Of a DNA stretch of 64,000 bases, positions 51,766-60,630 are shown one piece after another (position 1 is the stretch's first letter; each line of letters starts with the position of its first letter). The notes beneath the pieces were generated by a model. It was not told the DNA's origin. It searched no databases and saw only the letters and a list, made by a program, of their open reading frames with translations. Source of the stretch: an uncultured Bacillota bacterium (GTDB lineage: Bacteria > Bacillota > Clostridia > Peptostreptococcales > Anaerovoracaceae); NCBI GenBank assembly GCA_927441425.1, contig CAKMKG010000006.1:119245-183244 (forward strand), read 5' to 3'. The position numbers were made by a program, and so were the translations under genes.

Positions 51766-53618
51766 GTTCGCCCGCCATGGGCGGGCTCTAACGGGTGAAA
51801 GTCCCGAGTGCGCCTAGGCAACGAGGAAGCACATAGCTGAACAGCAAGGGTGTCCATCGCGAGGTGGAATCTGAAGGAAGCTGTAAGCAAACCCTTGGTC
51901 CGACGAACAGAAATCACATATAAGGCTCGGAAATACGGATAAGTCTGCAAAAGAAGATGAAGTCCAATAGTTGCTGGAAGTACGAGTAAATGTGGCGGAT
52001 AGATGAGGGGAAAGAGCTCGCACCTTAAGCGGGGAGATCTCACAGCGGTAAATTAACCGAGTAACAACGAACTGTGAGAAGTCAGCAGAACCCATAGTAG
52101 TGAAGAAGTTTCTGTAATGGAAATGGAGTGAAGGGGTGAACAATCAATCAGTTGGAGTATAGTCTCGTATTGCAGAAGAGATAATGTCTGCCGTAACCAA
52201 CCGGAGTAAAGGCAATCAAATCAAGCGAGGCGGAAAGGAAACAACGCATGGACACAAATAATCTAATGGAGCAGATACTAAGTAAAGATAATCTCAACAC
52301 AGCATATCTGCAAGTCATACGGAACAAAGGAGCCGAAGGTGTGGACGGAATGAAGTACACAGAATTAGGTGAATACCTTTCGGAGTATGGCGAAGAAATC
52401 AAGAATCAGCTGCGGATAAGAAAATACAATCCGCAGCCCGTAAGGCGTGTGGAGATACCGAAACCAGATGGTGGTGTCAGAAATCTTGGTGTGCCGACAG
52501 TGGTGGATAGATTTATCCAACAAGCGGTGGCACAAGTGCTAACCCCGATATTTGAGGAGCAATTTCATGAACACAGCTATGGATTTAGACCAAACCGATG
52601 TGCACAGCAAGCAGTACTCACAGCATTAGAGATAATGAATGATGGGTGCGATTGGATAGTGGATATCGACCTGGAAAAGTTCTTTGACACAGTAAATCAT
52701 GACAAGCTGATGACAATACTTGGAAAGACGATTAAAGATGGAGATGTTATCTCCATTGTGAGAAAGTTCTTGGTCAGTGGAATCATGATAGAGGATGAGT
52801 ATGAGGAATCTGTTTTAGGAACGCCACAGGGTGGAAATATATCCCCTTTGCTGGCGAACATCATGCTCAATGAACTTGACAAAGAAATGGAACAAAGAGG
52901 TCTGAACTTTGTCAGATATGCAGACGACTGTATCATTATGGTCAAAAGCGAAATGGCAGCCAATAGAATAATGAGGAGCATCTCGAACTTCATTGAGGAG
53001 AAACTTGGGTTAAAAGTGAACATAACCAAGAGCAAAGTCGATAAACCAAAAGGAATAAAGTATCTTGGATTTGGTTTCTACTATGACACTTTTGACAAAC
53101 AGTATAAGGCTAAACCACACGCAAAATCAATAGCGAAGTTTAAGGCAAGAATAAAAGAACTCACTAGCCGAAGTTGGGGAGTCAGCAACGCGTATAAAGT
53201 GCGGAAACTAAATCAGCTCATCCGAGGATGGATTAACTATTTCAAAATCGGAAGTATGAAGAATTTTTGCAGATTAATGGACGGACATATAAGGTACAGA
53301 CTTCGCATATGCATCTGGAAACATTGGAAAACCCCACAGAACAGGGCAAAGAATCTTATCAGATTAGGTGTACCAAAGTGGGCTGCATGGAGAACTGCAT
53401 ATGCAAAAGGATATGCAAGAGTATGCCGTGCGTCAGATGTAAACCAAGCAATAAGCAATAAGAGACTAGCCCAGTTTGGATTAGTCTCAATGTTAGATTA
53501 TTACACCGAAAGGCGTGTTACTTGTTAAGTTGATTGAACCGCCGTGTACCGAACGGTACGCACGGTGGTGTGAGAGGTCGGAAATTTCTCATTCAGAGAA
53601 ATTTCCTCCTACTCGATT
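51766..53618 (+). mobile_element. Group II intron, class C-like, with reverse transcriptase
   Basis: The 5' end is placed at GTTCGCCCGCCATGGGCGG just after the terminator U-run, followed by domain I features such as GGGTGAAAGTCCCG. The maturase lies in domain IV. Domain V is visible at 53539-53568 (CCGCCGTGTACC, tetraloop, GGTACGCACGGTGG). A perfect 11-base hairpin at 53580-53606 fits domain VI, and the end is near ACTCGAT at about 53617. Exact ends are estimated to within a few bases. The element appears complete. Confidence 0.82.
52248..53528 (+). CDS. ltrA: Group II intron reverse transcriptase/maturase
   Basis: This 426-residue protein has RT blocks: NKGAEGVDGMKYTELGEYLS, GFRPNRCAQQAVLTAL, VDIDLEKFFDTVNHDKLM, LGTPQGGNISPLLANIMLNE and VRYADDCIIMVKSEMA with the YADD catalytic pair. 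The thumb/X domain follows (KKYLGFGFYYDTFDK-like segment and NQLIRGWINYFKIGSM). No En endonuclease domain is present, consistent with class C introns that target hairpins. The coding region lies in domain IV of the intron. Confidence 0.95.
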   Translation: MDTNNLMEQILSKDNLNTAYLQVIRNKGAEGVDGMKYTELGEYLSEYGEEIKNQLRIRKYNPQPVRRVEIPKPDGGVRNLGVPTVVDRFIQQAVAQVLTPIFEEQFHEHSYGFRPNRCAQQAVLTALEIMNDGCDWIVDIDLEKFFDTVNHDKLMTILGKTIKDGDVISIVRKFLVSGIMIEDEYEESVLGTPQGGNISPLLANIMLNELDKEMEQRGLNFVRYADDCIIMVKSEMAANRIMRSISNFIEEKLGLKVNITKSKVDKPKGIKYLGFGFYYDTFDKQYKAKPHAKSIAKFKARIKELTSRSWGVSNAYKVRKLNQLIRGWINYFKIGSMKNFCRLMDGHIRYRLRICIWKHWKTPQNRAKNLIRLGVPKWAAWRTAYAKGYARVCRASDVNQAISNKRLAQFGLVSMLDYYTERRVTC

Positions 53619-53651
53619 ATTGAAATAACTTGCTTTAAAGGAGGTTTTAAG

Positions 53652-54704
53652 TTGAACAGTGATCGATATTTTCAAGAAATCTGCCGCAGGGTCAAGCCAT
53701 ATAACATAACAACAGAAGGGCTGAAGGAAAACGGATCCATGTATTTTTCCTATTCCGGTGAGCCGCTGTGCCGTGTTGCTTCCGATGGAGTAACTTATCA
53801 CTTTTCAGAACATCTGGATACAGAAGAGAAAAAAGAACTTTGCAGCCTGATGGCAGAGATTTCTGAGGAGACGAGAGCGTATGTACTGGCGATGGAAAAT
53901 GCACCATCCCTGAAGGCCGTCGACCTGCGTGACGGGTATAAGCTGCTTTGTGAGAATGGGAACATTGTTTTGGCAGGTAAGGACATGGGAGAGTCCGGAT
54001 ATGAGTTTGTAACCTGGCAATATACCTATGATCGGAAAGGCGTTACCCTTGGACACTATTATTATAACGACTATGTTGGAGTCAAGGAGGACTTTGCCGT
54101 TCGCTCCGACCTCATAAACGAACACAAGCTGTTTAAGGATAAAGAACTGCAGGCGATCTATCGAACTTTGGATCAGGGGCAGAAATATATTCCCTACTTA
54201 ACCTTTGATCAGGAACAGGAAATTTTGGCGCTTAAAAGCAGGATAGAGCGTATCGCGCCGAAAGCGGTGGAGATTTTTAAAGAGGAGCAGGCGGCCCATT
54301 TGGAAAAGCCCATTTTTCTCGTTCGAATTATGGCAGGTGATATCGAAGGTGATCTCCTGAAGGTTCATAAGGACTCTGAGAGCAATCTTTTGTTGCATGA
54401 GCTTATGCTGCCTGCGCCGACCGAAGAACTGCAAGCGGCGTATGATTTTGGGGCAAAGAATGAGACTTGCTATCAAACCATAAAAGGGATCAGATATCCG
54501 ATTCCGGTAGGGGACATGGCTGCGGCGGACTTGAACTCGCTGAATGAGTCGGCCAAGATGATCGACCGGATGAGTGAGATGGAAATTGCTGATCTGTGGA
54601 TATCTCTAAGAACGCATTCCCTGGAATATGAATATGAGCTGAAGGAAATCTGCGAGGAAGTTCTTAGACCGATAACGATCATGCAAAATAATTTAACCAT
54701 GTAA
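53652..54704 (+). CDS. Conjugative-element protein of unknown function
   Basis: The start is a TTG at 53652 with AAAGGAGG seven bases upstream, giving 350 residues (MNSDRYFQEICRRVKPYNIT). The first 130 residues alternate strands and helices (YFSYSGEPLCRVASDGVTYH), and the rest is helical with LTFDQEQEILALKSRIERIA. Proteins of this type accompany ArdA-like and polyvalent proteins in clostridial conjugative elements. It is the first gene after the intron and begins the rightward arm. The function is unknown. Confidence 0.65.
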   Translation: MNSDRYFQEICRRVKPYNITTEGLKENGSMYFSYSGEPLCRVASDGVTYHFSEHLDTEEKKELCSLMAEISEETRAYVLAMENAPSLKAVDLRDGYKLLCENGNIVLAGKDMGESGYEFVTWQYTYDRKGVTLGHYYYNDYVGVKEDFAVRSDLINEHKLFKDKELQAIYRTLDQGQKYIPYLTFDQEQEILALKSRIERIAPKAVEIFKEEQAAHLEKPIFLVRIMAGDIEGDLLKVHKDSESNLLLHELMLPAPTEELQAAYDFGAKNETCYQTIKGIRYPIPVGDMAAADLNSLNESAKMIDRMSEMEIADLWISLRTHSLEYEYELKEICEEVLRPITIMQNNLTM

Positions 54705-54779
54705 GCATATCGTTTTAGAAGAGGTACCATATGGAATAACAGCCTTAACAGGGCATGACGAATACGAGGAGGAAATCAT

Positions 54780-56216
54780 ATGAAACGCATAGAAACGGCA
54801 CGATGGATACCATCGCCCAATCAGCCAAGCAGACTGGAGTACGACGGCCAGCGCACCGCACAGGAGATTTTTGAAGAGCTCTCCTACCGCCTTGCAAACA
54901 CTGGATATCTCCCTGATGATTATTTCTTATTGAGCAGCGAGTGGCAGGATGGAAAGGAATTCCCCAAAGACGCCGATATCTTCTGCACCACAGATTATGG
55001 CGCAAGCGAGGGTATCTATACTGATGTTTATCTTCGGATCTATGATGAAAGCAACGGCACTACAAAGAAATTTGCCACAGGAAAGACCCTTGGAGAAACT
55101 GAGAGCAACCTTGACCGCATGAATCTCATCGCCTCGGCTATTACAAAAGCCTTTCACTCAGATGGCGTACATGCCCGGTACATTCGATTGGGTGAAGCGG
55201 AAAAATCCGAGAGCCTCATCATGCATCTTAGCGAAGGGGAACGTCTGATTGTCACTGACAGCCTCATAGAGATGAGGACGCAGCTTCAGGATAAAACCAT
55301 GGAGGTCGAGAATCTCCTGCGCAGGGTTTCCGGAAGCATTACGGAATATATCAACATGATCGGCGAGCGGCCGCTTCGGATCAGCGATACGGATCTCGCT
55401 ATACTGGCAATACAGGACGGCAACTTAGCGGTATTCCGTGAGGCTTTTCCAAAAGCAGAAGAGCAGGAGGCCGTGTTACTGCACGCAGCCAGCCGTCCAG
55501 GCAGGATCGGAACTCAGATGACCTTGGAAATACTCCAGAAAGCGCAGAACAGCATCCCGAATGATATATACCTGAGCGCCTGTAAAAAAGCTGTCAGCAT
55601 TGGGGATTCAGACAGAGCGGTGCTGATGATGCGGAAAGCAGACTCCTCTGTGAAGGATTTGGATATGGGGCTGTTTGGCGAGATCATCCGCTGCTCCTTT
55701 GAACATCATAGCGAAAACAGCCGCAACCGCAGGATGGCGCATATCCTTGTACAGGAGTGTACCCCTAAACAAATTCAGGCCGCCGACCCTGCGCTTTTAC
55801 TGATTGCTCAGCAACGGGAAGATTGGCAGATCATATTCCAACTTATAGAGCAGGGGATCGATACGAACCGATATGCCGCAGAATTCTTCGGACAGCTATC
55901 CAGACAAAGAAATGCCTGGATGATAAATAGTTGTGTCAACCGTGGGATGAAGATTCATAACGATAATTTTGCCGCTCTTCATGCCTGCATATTGCCTGAT
56001 GGAATGGACGCTGCAAAAAGATTGCTCGAACAGGGGATGAATTTTGACAGGTATCTGGAGTGGTCGGAAAAAAATCATTCCGGTGAAAAAGAAGAAAATC
56101 TGATCAATATTCTCAAAGAGTATTGGGAAAACGCTGTAAAAACTCCGGCAGACTATGTGAAGGATAAGGTAGAGCAAATAAAAGAAATGGGAATGGCTCA
56201 GGAATTAAATATGTAA
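54780..56216 (+). CDS. Conjugative-element protein with ankyrin-like C-terminal half
   Basis: This 478-residue protein starts behind GAGGAGG. The first 200 residues look globular (QRTAQEIFEELSYRLANTGY, then KTLGETESNLDRMNLIASAI). Residues about 205-450 are paired helices with repeats of roughly 35 residues (AILAIQDGNLAVFREAFP, LLIAQQREDWQIIFQLIEQG, ALHACILPDGMDAAKRLLEQ), resembling degenerate ankyrin-type solenoid units. It may bind host proteins. No enzyme motif is visible. Confidence 0.6.
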   Translation: MKRIETARWIPSPNQPSRLEYDGQRTAQEIFEELSYRLANTGYLPDDYFLLSSEWQDGKEFPKDADIFCTTDYGASEGIYTDVYLRIYDESNGTTKKFATGKTLGETESNLDRMNLIASAITKAFHSDGVHARYIRLGEAEKSESLIMHLSEGERLIVTDSLIEMRTQLQDKTMEVENLLRRVSGSITEYINMIGERPLRISDTDLAILAIQDGNLAVFREAFPKAEEQEAVLLHAASRPGRIGTQMTLEILQKAQNSIPNDIYLSACKKAVSIGDSDRAVLMMRKADSSVKDLDMGLFGEIIRCSFEHHSENSRNRRMAHILVQECTPKQIQAADPALLLIAQQREDWQIIFQLIEQGIDTNRYAAEFFGQLSRQRNAWMINSCVNRGMKIHNDNFAALHACILPDGMDAAKRLLEQGMNFDRYLEWSEKNHSGEKEENLINILKEYWENAVKTPADYVKDKVEQIKEMGMAQELNM

Positions 56217-56225
56217 GCAGTACGA

Positions 56226-56271
56226 GCCGGAGAGTTGGGGGATGATCCTCCATTCTCCGGCCTTTTATTTT
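56226..56271 (+). terminator. Terminator or attenuator between element genes
   Basis: GCCGGAGA (56226-56233) pairs with TCTCCGGC (56254-56261), with a second inner stem GGGGGA/TCCTCC, followed by CTTTTATTTT. It lies ten bases after the previous stop and should end most transcripts. Confidence 0.75.
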
Positions 56272-56287
56272 CAGGAAAGGAGAGGTC

Positions 56288-56512
56288 ATGATAGTACGAT
56301 ACCGGAGAAATAGGAGCATCGCCCATTACGATTCCGAAAGCCTCGCAACAATCGGCAAGCCTGAGCCGGTTGAATCTCTGCGCGGTCCGTTTAAAAGCTG
56401 CGGTGACTGCCCATATCCATCCCACGGATTCATTTGCTACAGTGCTGAGGGCGACTGCCTGAAAACGCATTTGAAAAAATTCAAAAAAATCAGAAAGGCG
56501 GAGAACTTATGA
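56288..56512 (+). CDS. Small Cys-containing element protein
   Basis: This 74-residue protein starts behind AAAGGAG with MIVRYRRNRSIAHYDSESLA and contains four Cys residues (FKSCGDCPYPSHGFICYSAE, GDCLK) that could bind zinc, and a basic tail. Its stop overlaps the next start. No family is recognised. Confidence 0.55.
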   Translation: MIVRYRRNRSIAHYDSESLATIGKPEPVESLRGPFKSCGDCPYPSHGFICYSAEGDCLKTHLKKFKKIRKAENL

Positions 56513-57684
56513 TACAAGCACTACTATCCAACATAAAGCGTAAAGACCTGCCACCGGTGCGTGTCGGTTTCCCTCTATCAAACTATAAAGAAGTCTACGC
56601 AAAGCTGGAAGCCATTGGCATAGGAAGTGCTACGGAACGTGATTGCTATGTCAATGAAATTTACGAGGACTATCATATCCTCAAACTGCTTGAAAAGGTT
56701 TCTGTAAATGTAGATGAGCTGGACTATCTTACAAAGCGTTTAGAGAGCTTTGACAAGCGAGAATTTGCCAAATTCCAAGGAGTAGCCGCCAGTCACGGAT
56801 ATTTTGACATGACCGACCTGATTAACCTGACCTTCTGCTGCCAGGAAGCAACTATCGTTCAGGATTTTACAGACCTCAATGCCATAGGGCGGGAGCACTA
56901 CATGGATATTCACGGTGGTATCGCAGCGGAAGATCTCAAAAAGGTGGATTTCCGGAAAATTGCGCTTTCCCTCCTATCCAGTGACACCGGAAAGATTACG
57001 CCTTACGGTGTTATTTATGAAAATGACATGTGTATGAAGCAACTCTATAACGGGCAGTATCTCCTCGATTATCAATACAACTGCGACGCGGTCATGACCA
57101 TTGCAGTGACGAATCGTCATAAACCGGAGGAATCCGCTTCCGTCACATACCTCGATCTGCCAATGGAGGACTGCCAGATCGAGCGCACCATGCTGCGCTC
57201 AGGCATCGACACCGTTGGAGATATGCGGATACGGTATCATTACAACGAACTGCCGATAGAGCTGACCGAGCTACTGTCGGAAGGAGAAAATCTTCACGAT
57301 CTGAACAGCCTGTGTACTGGATTTCAGGTGTTGGACGATGGCGACAGACAGAAGCTTGAGGCGGTCATAGAAATGGCTGGGCCGGCCACGGTAAAGGAGG
57401 CTGCAAATCTCATCGCGCAGTTCGACCTGTTCGACTTTGCTCCCGGAGTACTCACTCCTAAGGACTACGGGCGTTATATGATTACAGACTCCGGCCGTTA
57501 TGAGTACGACAGCGAGCTCGACTCCTACTATGATTTCAGCAAATACGGTGAGGAGCGGAGTGCGCGGGAAAACGGGATGTTCGTACCAACCGGCTATGTC
57601 AGTTATCATGGCTTCATCTCCATCGAGGAAGTCATGGCGGGAAGTGAAACAGAACGTATGGATATGAAAATGGGAGGTATATAA
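56509..57684 (+). CDS. ArdA-like antirestriction protein, long form
   Basis: This 391-residue protein contains VRVGFPLSNYKEVYAKLEAI at residue 18, then a repeat-like element DELDYLTKRLESFDKREFAK and ATIVQDFTDLNAIGREHYMD, and later LHDLNSLCTGFQVLDDGDRQ and the terminal GMFVPTGYVSYHGFISIEEV. The pattern (Y/F-x-LPA-type opening, LNxL..L..L with a later G-Y-x-x strand) is that of clostridial ArdA-superfamily proteins, DNA-mimic inhibitors of type I restriction. It is acidic, as expected of a DNA mimic. Two related genes follow within 3 kb. Confidence 0.75.
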   Translation: MIQALLSNIKRKDLPPVRVGFPLSNYKEVYAKLEAIGIGSATERDCYVNEIYEDYHILKLLEKVSVNVDELDYLTKRLESFDKREFAKFQGVAASHGYFDMTDLINLTFCCQEATIVQDFTDLNAIGREHYMDIHGGIAAEDLKKVDFRKIALSLLSSDTGKITPYGVIYENDMCMKQLYNGQYLLDYQYNCDAVMTIAVTNRHKPEESASVTYLDLPMEDCQIERTMLRSGIDTVGDMRIRYHYNELPIELTELLSEGENLHDLNSLCTGFQVLDDGDRQKLEAVIEMAGPATVKEAANLIAQFDLFDFAPGVLTPKDYGRYMITDSGRYEYDSELDSYYDFSKYGEERSARENGMFVPTGYVSYHGFISIEEVMAGSETERMDMKMGGI

Positions 57685-57685
57685 C

Positions 57686-58285
57686 ATGCTGAAACTCCAT
57701 CTGACCCGTGCCGACAATTACGAGGGGGTCTACCTGCAGCTTCCGGCTACGCCCGCTGAGATCGGCGAGGCGTGGGCTGGGCTCGACAACATCAGTGGTG
57801 AGATTTCTTCAACCCGGATCGTAGGAGCGATCAGCGAAGTAGGGAATATCGGCCGATATTTGAAGAGTGCGGATGTAAACAATCCCGAGCAGATGAAAAA
57901 GCTGAACTGCATTGCGGAAATCGTCAATACACTTGATAGCGATAAGTGCCGCTTGCTGGAGGGTGCTCTGGACGCCGAATCCGTTAACGGACTGGATGAT
58001 GTGATCGCCATCGGAGAGCGGCTGAACCTGTATCTGCTTATACCACATGTCACCAATGACCGGGAGCTGGGCATCTGCCTTGTGATCACGGGTGTAAAGC
58101 CTTTTGATATGAGTCTCCGGCCCTATCTGGATTACGCCCGGATCGGCGTTGAATATTATTCGGAACACGGCGGCGCTTACACGGCAGGGGGATATGTGAT
58201 CAGGCGGGATAGCGTGGAGCAGGCACTGAGGGACTTCTTTGACAATCAAGATCGGCATGAGTTTGGCAGCATGCAAATGGGATAG
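57686..58285 (+). CDS. ArdA-like antirestriction protein, short form
   Basis: This 199-residue acidic protein starts two bases after the previous stop, behind GGGAGGTA. It has YLQLPATPAEIGEAWAGLDN at residue 16, the ArdA-type LPATP opening, an internal repeat MKKLNCIAEIVNTLDSDKCR and a terminal HGGAYTAGGYVIRR strand. The same scaffold appears in the genes at 56.5 and 59.1 kb. It probably mimics DNA to block restriction enzymes. Confidence 0.75.
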   Translation: MLKLHLTRADNYEGVYLQLPATPAEIGEAWAGLDNISGEISSTRIVGAISEVGNIGRYLKSADVNNPEQMKKLNCIAEIVNTLDSDKCRLLEGALDAESVNGLDDVIAIGERLNLYLLIPHVTNDRELGICLVITGVKPFDMSLRPYLDYARIGVEYYSEHGGAYTAGGYVIRRDSVEQALRDFFDNQDRHEFGSMQMG

Positions 58286-58343
58286 CTTTGTCCCTGTGCC
58301 ATGGTATCATGTGTCACTGTAAATCAGGAAAGGAATTTTGTCT

Positions 58344-58841
58344 ATGGACAGGAAAGAAAAAATCAAGCCTGAGCTGCGCTTTTCCCTTCGGCCCGCTTCT
58401 CCCGAGGAAGCAGGGCTTTTTTATGCCCTGCTACCAGAGCAGGATGCGGAGCTTGGGACAATAGGCCATGTTCGTATCGATTTCGGCAACGGCGGCAAAG
58501 AGTTCTGGCACACCTGGTGGCCCAGAGGGGACGAGGAACTGAACAGTCCGGAATTTAAGGCTGAACTGGCGGAACTGGTGAACGAGCTTCGGGAATACGG
58601 CCCGCTGAAGGATCTGAGCGCCATGTCGGATTACTGCTGTCAGCACGACGGCAGGATCAAGGGCGGCTGGCGACAGAATTACGGCTACGTTGCAGAAACG
58701 GAAAACTACCGCTATTGCCTGCGCTGCAACCCCGAGCTCGGAGATTATCAGGCATATTTGACTGCTTTTGATCTGCGGATACAGCGGATGAACATGACGG
58801 AGCAAGATAATTCACAAACCACGACGATGGGAGGTATGTAA
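58344..58841 (+). CDS. Polyvalent-protein-type element protein
   Basis: The ATG at 58344 (MDRKEKIKPELRFSLRPASP) follows AGGAAAGG, giving 165 residues. A conserved core ELGTIGHVRIDFGNGGKEFW and YCCQHDGRIKGGWRQNYGY is followed by YRYCLRCNPELGDYQAYL. Proteins with this core are frequent in clostridial conjugative elements and large phage polyvalent proteins. The role is unknown; a zinc site from the Cys/His residues is possible. Confidence 0.6.
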   Translation: MDRKEKIKPELRFSLRPASPEEAGLFYALLPEQDAELGTIGHVRIDFGNGGKEFWHTWWPRGDEELNSPEFKAELAELVNELREYGPLKDLSAMSDYCCQHDGRIKGGWRQNYGYVAETENYRYCLRCNPELGDYQAYLTAFDLRIQRMNMTEQDNSQTTTMGGM

Positions 58842-59132
58842 ATGAATCAGCAGCCGAAATGGTTGGAACTCATACGAGAGCAGTTTCCACCCGGTACACG
58901 AATCCGATTGATCGCAATGAAAGATCCTTACACGCCCGTACCACCAGGCACCGAGGGTGTGGTAACGGCAGTGGACGACATTGGAACCCTGCATATGCAG
59001 TGGGACAACGGACGCACCCTCGGAGTTGTACCCAGCGAAGATAGCTTCACGGTCATTGAAAAGCCGCAGCAGCCTGACATCCAGGATGAGCTGGATCAGA
59101 GTTCGCAGATAGGGGGAATGACGCTTGGATGA
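58842..59132 (+). CDS. DUF4314 protein of the conjugative arm
   Basis: This 96-residue protein carries RIRLIAMKDPYTPVPPGTEG and TLHMQWDNGRTLGVVPSEDS, the DUF4314 barrel. It aligns by eye with the prophage DUF4314 gene at 15.1-15.5 kb (DPYT...PG..G.V...DD.GT....WD.G..LG.V..ED), including near-identical spacing. It starts directly after the previous stop and overlaps the next start by eight bases. Its function is unknown. Confidence 0.75.
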   Translation: MNQQPKWLELIREQFPPGTRIRLIAMKDPYTPVPPGTEGVVTAVDDIGTLHMQWDNGRTLGVVPSEDSFTVIEKPQQPDIQDELDQSSQIGGMTLG

Positions 59133-60615
59133 ACAATTAAAAAATAGACTTCCCCAACAGTGCCTATTCATGAATGCGGCCGGCGAAATAATGATCGTTG
59201 AGTATGGAAAATCAGGATTTAGACGCTCCGATCTCAGCACGGAAAACCGGAAAGCAAATCGGGAAAACGTGAGCAGCTACAACGAGCGGCATGGCATCAC
59301 TGCCGAGCAGGTAAAGATGATGCGTAATGGCGCCTTATTTGGCTGGGATACGCTTCATGATCCCTATCCTTCACACCGTAAGGAATCCAGCCTGAAAGAC
59401 GGCTCCATTTTTGAAATTGAAGTCAGCCGCCCCGGTGCCTTTGGGACAGGTACTGCCGCTGAAGTTTCACTCCCTGCCACTCCCTACGAGCTGGTGGATG
59501 CGCTGGATAAAGCGCGTGTGACCGACGAGCGTGTCATCTACTCTGTGGAGATATTGCATAGTGAATTGGACTATCTACCGCAGTTAATAAGCCCCAGCGT
59601 CAATCTCTATGAACTCAACCACCTTGCACAGGGATTGTCTGCTCTCAATGAATGGGAAATGAATTGCTTCGAGGGCATGGTGATGATGGACACGATTCAG
59701 AAGCAATATGCGCCCATTGCTATCGAACGGCTTATCAACATGACCCACAGCACATCAGACTGCCATATCGTCTATGAAGCCCACAATGATGTGTCCCTCG
59801 GCATGTTTTATGCCGATAACGGTTTTGTTAAAGAGTTGGAAACTTTACCGGAGAGAATTTTTCCATGGCTGGATTACGGAAAAATAGGCAAAGAAATGCG
59901 GGAGGGTGAGGGAGGCGTATTTACACCCAGCGGCTATGTGGTACAAAACGGTGAGATCGAGCAAATATATCAAAGCGGTGATGCTATCCCCACTCAGAAG
60001 CCGGATTATGCTGTGCATCTTAAGGTGACCAAGGGATATTTTAACGATCCCGAGTATGATAAGAATCTGGCCTCATTCCTGAAACTTCCTAACGGCGACG
60101 AGGAGCTCTTGCGGGCTGCGGAAGAAGTGGCGGCGTCTCCGGCGGAATGTGCTTTTTCAGGCATAGATTGCATCGTTCCCCGACTGACAGAGAAAATCTC
60201 TGATGAGCTGGAAGCTACGGAAGGCGACTGTTACCGCCCTGTGAACGAACTGGCGAGACAGCTCCAAAAGCTTGACAGCGAGGGCGGCATCCCGACATAT
60301 AAGGCGATGCTGGAGGCAACTCCCGAGGATATCTCACTGGAGGAAGCCCTCGACCTTTGCCATCAAACGGAAAGCTTTTCCCTCATGCGGGAGATGAGTT
60401 CTCCATCAGATTATGCCGCAAAGGAAATCCAGAGGCTGATGTCCTATGAAAACGACGAGGGATTGGAAAAATATTTTGATCTGCCCGGATACGGCCGCTT
60501 TATTATGGAGAGAAACGGGATCACAGAAACCTCGTACGGTCTGCTTGAACCGTTGGACGGTCAAACGGTGGAACAGTACCTTGGGCGTCCTGAACATCAT
60601 ATAAAACTGGAATGA
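59125..60615 (+). CDS. ArdA-like antirestriction protein fused to a second domain
   Basis: The start is a TTG at 59125 with AGGGGG upstream; the overlapping upstream gene supports it. The 496-residue product has EVSLPATPYELVDALDKARV near residue 112, then LYELNHLAQGLSALNEWEMN and an ending GGVFTPSGYVVQNGEIEQ near 272, as in ArdA-type proteins. A second module (residues about 300-496) contains FSGIDCIVPRLTEKISDELE and a repeat-like AKEIQRLMSYENDEGLEKYF. The overall charge is strongly acidic, fitting DNA mimicry. This is the third ArdA-like gene in a row. Confidence 0.7.
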   Translation: MDEQLKNRLPQQCLFMNAAGEIMIVEYGKSGFRRSDLSTENRKANRENVSSYNERHGITAEQVKMMRNGALFGWDTLHDPYPSHRKESSLKDGSIFEIEVSRPGAFGTGTAAEVSLPATPYELVDALDKARVTDERVIYSVEILHSELDYLPQLISPSVNLYELNHLAQGLSALNEWEMNCFEGMVMMDTIQKQYAPIAIERLINMTHSTSDCHIVYEAHNDVSLGMFYADNGFVKELETLPERIFPWLDYGKIGKEMREGEGGVFTPSGYVVQNGEIEQIYQSGDAIPTQKPDYAVHLKVTKGYFNDPEYDKNLASFLKLPNGDEELLRAAEEVAASPAECAFSGIDCIVPRLTEKISDELEATEGDCYRPVNELARQLQKLDSEGGIPTYKAMLEATPEDISLEEALDLCHQTESFSLMREMSSPSDYAAKEIQRLMSYENDEGLEKYFDLPGYGRFIMERNGITETSYGLLEPLDGQTVEQYLGRPEHHIKLE

Positions 60616-60630
60616 GAGGTGCCTATAAAA

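Noticed and set aside
52248..53528. The reverse transcriptase as a retron or defence RT
   Set aside because: The X/maturase domain and flanking group II intron domains, including domain V, identify it as an intron-encoded protein.
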